Positions 62,651 to 64,000 of a DNA stretch of 64,000 nucleotides are shown here, piece after piece. Origin of the DNA: Lactiplantibacillus plantarum EGD-AQ4 (GTDB taxonomy: Bacteria; Bacillota; Bacilli; Lactobacillales; Lactobacillaceae). Where the stretch lies: NCBI RefSeq assembly GCF_000463075.2, contig NZ_AVAQ01000023.1, positions 162,252 through 226,251 of the forward strand, in the 5' to 3' direction. The position numbers were made by a program, and so were the translations under genes. Position 1 is the stretch's first letter. Every line of letters starts with the position of its first letter. The notes below the pieces were generated by a model, which worked only from the letters and a program-made list of their open reading frames with translations, did no database searches and was not told the DNA's origin.

Positions 62651-63547
62651 ATGATTGAAACCTATCTATTAGAAGAACTCGTCACGTTTGCCAAACAGCA
62701 GACCTTAGCAAAAACGGCAGCGGCATTGAACGTAACCCAGCCAACGATTACCCGTGGCATGCAGAAACTCGAGCAAGCTTTAAACGTCCAACTGTTTGAT
62801 CGGCAACCGAACCGCATTTCACTAACCGCGACTGGGCAATTGGCAGCACAGGAAGCCGAAAAGCTGTTACAGGATCAACACACATTTATCACTAAGATTC
62901 AAGATTATGAACAGTCTCTAAAGCACCTACTGATTGAAACGACACTCCCCGGTCCGCTGGTTTTTCTGACGCACTTAAAGGACCAATTGCCAGCCAACTT
63001 AACCGTCAATCGAGATTTAATCACGGTGGCGCAACTGTCCGACCATCTCCGCAATCATCAAGCCAGTCTGATCTTCTCTAATCAAGAACTGCTGACAACT
63101 GACATTGAATCTCGTTTCATCGGGACTGAAAACTTAATCGTGAACCTACAAAAATTTATGTATCAAGCCAATCAATCAAGCATTACTTTTGAAGAACTTG
63201 CAGGCATGAGCTTTATCGTTTTAAGCGCAATTGGCGCCTGGAAACAAGTGATCCAATCCGCTATCCCCAACGCCAAGTTTCTGTATCAACCGGAACGCAT
63301 GGCATTTGCTGAAATCACGAAATACTCAGATTTCCCGTATTTTAGTACGAATTTATCACCATGGGATCCCACCGTCGCCAGTCATGAGTTCCAGGACGAT
63401 AATCGCGTCGGCATTCCCATCAGTGATACCAGCGCCCATATGCCAATGTACGTCAGCTATTTGACTAGTCAACGCACCAATGTGTTACCACTCTTAAACC
63501 AATTGAGCGCGGCTTGGCCCGCCGTTATCAGCCAACCACAACGATAA
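62651..63547 (+). CDS. LysR-family transcriptional regulator
   Basis: A 298-residue regulator with the N-terminal helix-turn-helix (LAKTAAALNVTQPTITRGMQ, about 17-36, and LEQALNVQLFDRQPNRI). A periplasmic-binding-like effector domain follows. It is divergent from the two aldo/keto reductase genes and has an inverted repeat immediately upstream, so it probably controls them and itself. The inducer is unknown. Confidence 0.9.
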   Translation: MIETYLLEELVTFAKQQTLAKTAAALNVTQPTITRGMQKLEQALNVQLFDRQPNRISLTATGQLAAQEAEKLLQDQHTFITKIQDYEQSLKHLLIETTLPGPLVFLTHLKDQLPANLTVNRDLITVAQLSDHLRNHQASLIFSNQELLTTDIESRFIGTENLIVNLQKFMYQANQSSITFEELAGMSFIVLSAIGAWKQVIQSAIPNAKFLYQPERMAFAEITKYSDFPYFSTNLSPWDPTVASHEFQDDNRVGIPISDTSAHMPMYVSYLTSQRTNVLPLLNQLSAAWPAVISQPQR

Positions 63548-63868
63548 AGCGAAGCGGATTGTCTGTTCACTCATTCCTGTTAAATGATAACTAACCCGTT
63601 TTCAGCGCTGCGTTGAAAGACTGCACGTGAACTTACACAATCACTAATACCAAGTGAAACGTCGCTAGTTACGGCTAAGATCCATACAACGTTCCCAGTG
63701 AACTTTGTACCAGTCCATGTACGTCCGGTGTACCTAAGCCTTCAGAATGTCGTCAAAATAGTAAAAAATGATAAATTCAAAAAACGGAAGTACCGTGAGC
63801 GTCGCTGTTCTATCAGCAACAACCAGTACTTCCGCTTTTTATGATTTGCGCCTTGATGAACGTCTTAA
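63548..63868. terminator. Intergenic region with bidirectional terminator
   Basis: No gene seen. A stem CGGAAGTAC (63785-63793) / GTACTTCCG (63827-63835) with an A-run before and a T-run after lies 63779-63841. It could end the lysR transcript or, on the minus strand, the tRNA transcript. Confidence 0.7.
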
Positions 63869-63941
63869 AGCCGTTCAGCAGATTTGAACTGCCGACCTCT
63901 TCCTTACCATGGAAGTGCTCTACCTGCTGAGCTAGAACGGC
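63869..63941 (-). tRNA. tRNA-Thr, anticodon GGT
   Basis: The minus strand folds as a full cloverleaf: acceptor GCCGTTC / GAACGGC, D-arm GCTC-AGCAGGTA-GAGC, anticodon arm CTTCC-ATGGTAA-GGAAG with GGT at positions 34-36, T-arm GGCAG-TTCAAAT-CTGCT. GGT reads Thr codons ACC and ACU. The CCA end is not encoded; the discriminator would be U. Confidence 0.95.
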
Positions 63942-64000
63942 ATAACGAACCTTTTCCAGTATACCAAAAGCCATTCAAAATTCAAACCTTGGTTCTGGGT

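Overview
The window reads as chromosomal DNA of a Lactobacillaceae member, most likely the Lactiplantibacillus plantarum/pentosus group. The support is two T-box leaders, CcpA (cre) sites, KxYKxGKxW/LPQTG surface proteins, a MapZ-like division protein, cellobiose-type PTS genes beside 6-phospho-beta-glucosidases, and many small sugar, amino-acid and redox genes of moderate GC. The genus is inferred from recognised protein families and not tested by a search. Layout: 1-4.3 kb holds a BceB-like permease, a small membrane protein and a YtrA-type regulator/ABC transporter operon. 4.3-11 kb has a universal stress protein, GtrA, small hypothetical and membrane proteins, and a MalY/PatB C-S lyase behind a probable Met T-box. 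11-20 kb has a GH13 maltogenic amylase with a cre site, a 920-bp repeat element, threonine synthase, a HAD phosphatase, a pentapeptide-repeat protein, and a minus-strand group of Tad2-like DUF2829, SDR, HIT, NUDIX and acetyltransferase genes. 20-25.5 kb has MupG, an Eis-like acetyltransferase, a tautomerase, and the niacin pair niaR/pncB with its operator. 25.6-27.5 kb is a visibly AT-rich two-gene island, an AAA ATPase plus a small TOPRIM/RloB-like protein, arranged like the abortive-infection system AbiL. 27.6-32 kb has a TetR/ABC-2 exporter operon with twin operators, and D-serine dehydratase. 32-38 kb has two tandem GH1 6-phospho-beta-glucosidases, PTS IIA and IIB (no IIC), a divergent GntR regulator and a GT2 glycosyltransferase. 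38-44.8 kb has a second copy of the 920-bp element, a histidine phosphatase, a HAD phosphatase, a probable Ile T-box in front of a ketopantoate-reductase-like gene, and an EamA transporter. 44.8-50.3 kb has a 2-hydroxyacid dehydrogenase, an F420-reductase-like protein, the MapZ-like protein and a flavodoxin. 50.4-56.8 kb has two large tandem LPQTG surface proteins with BspA-type repeats. 57-64 kb has an AroD-like protein lacking its catalytic residues, an amino-acid permease, MarR, two aldo/keto reductases with a divergent LysR, and tRNA-Thr(GGT). Most genes are short operons closed by clear intrinsic terminators. The points most worth attention are the ATPase/TOPRIM module with its duplicated promoter region, the 920-bp non-coding element with terminal inverted repeats and a strongly paired 3' module (two full copies, one solo 3' module, one distant relative), the Ile T-box in front of a PanE-like reductase, a DUF2829 (Tad2-family) gene in a housekeeping-type operon, the degenerate AroD paralogue, and a promoter with TTTACA boxes in 11-bp phase.
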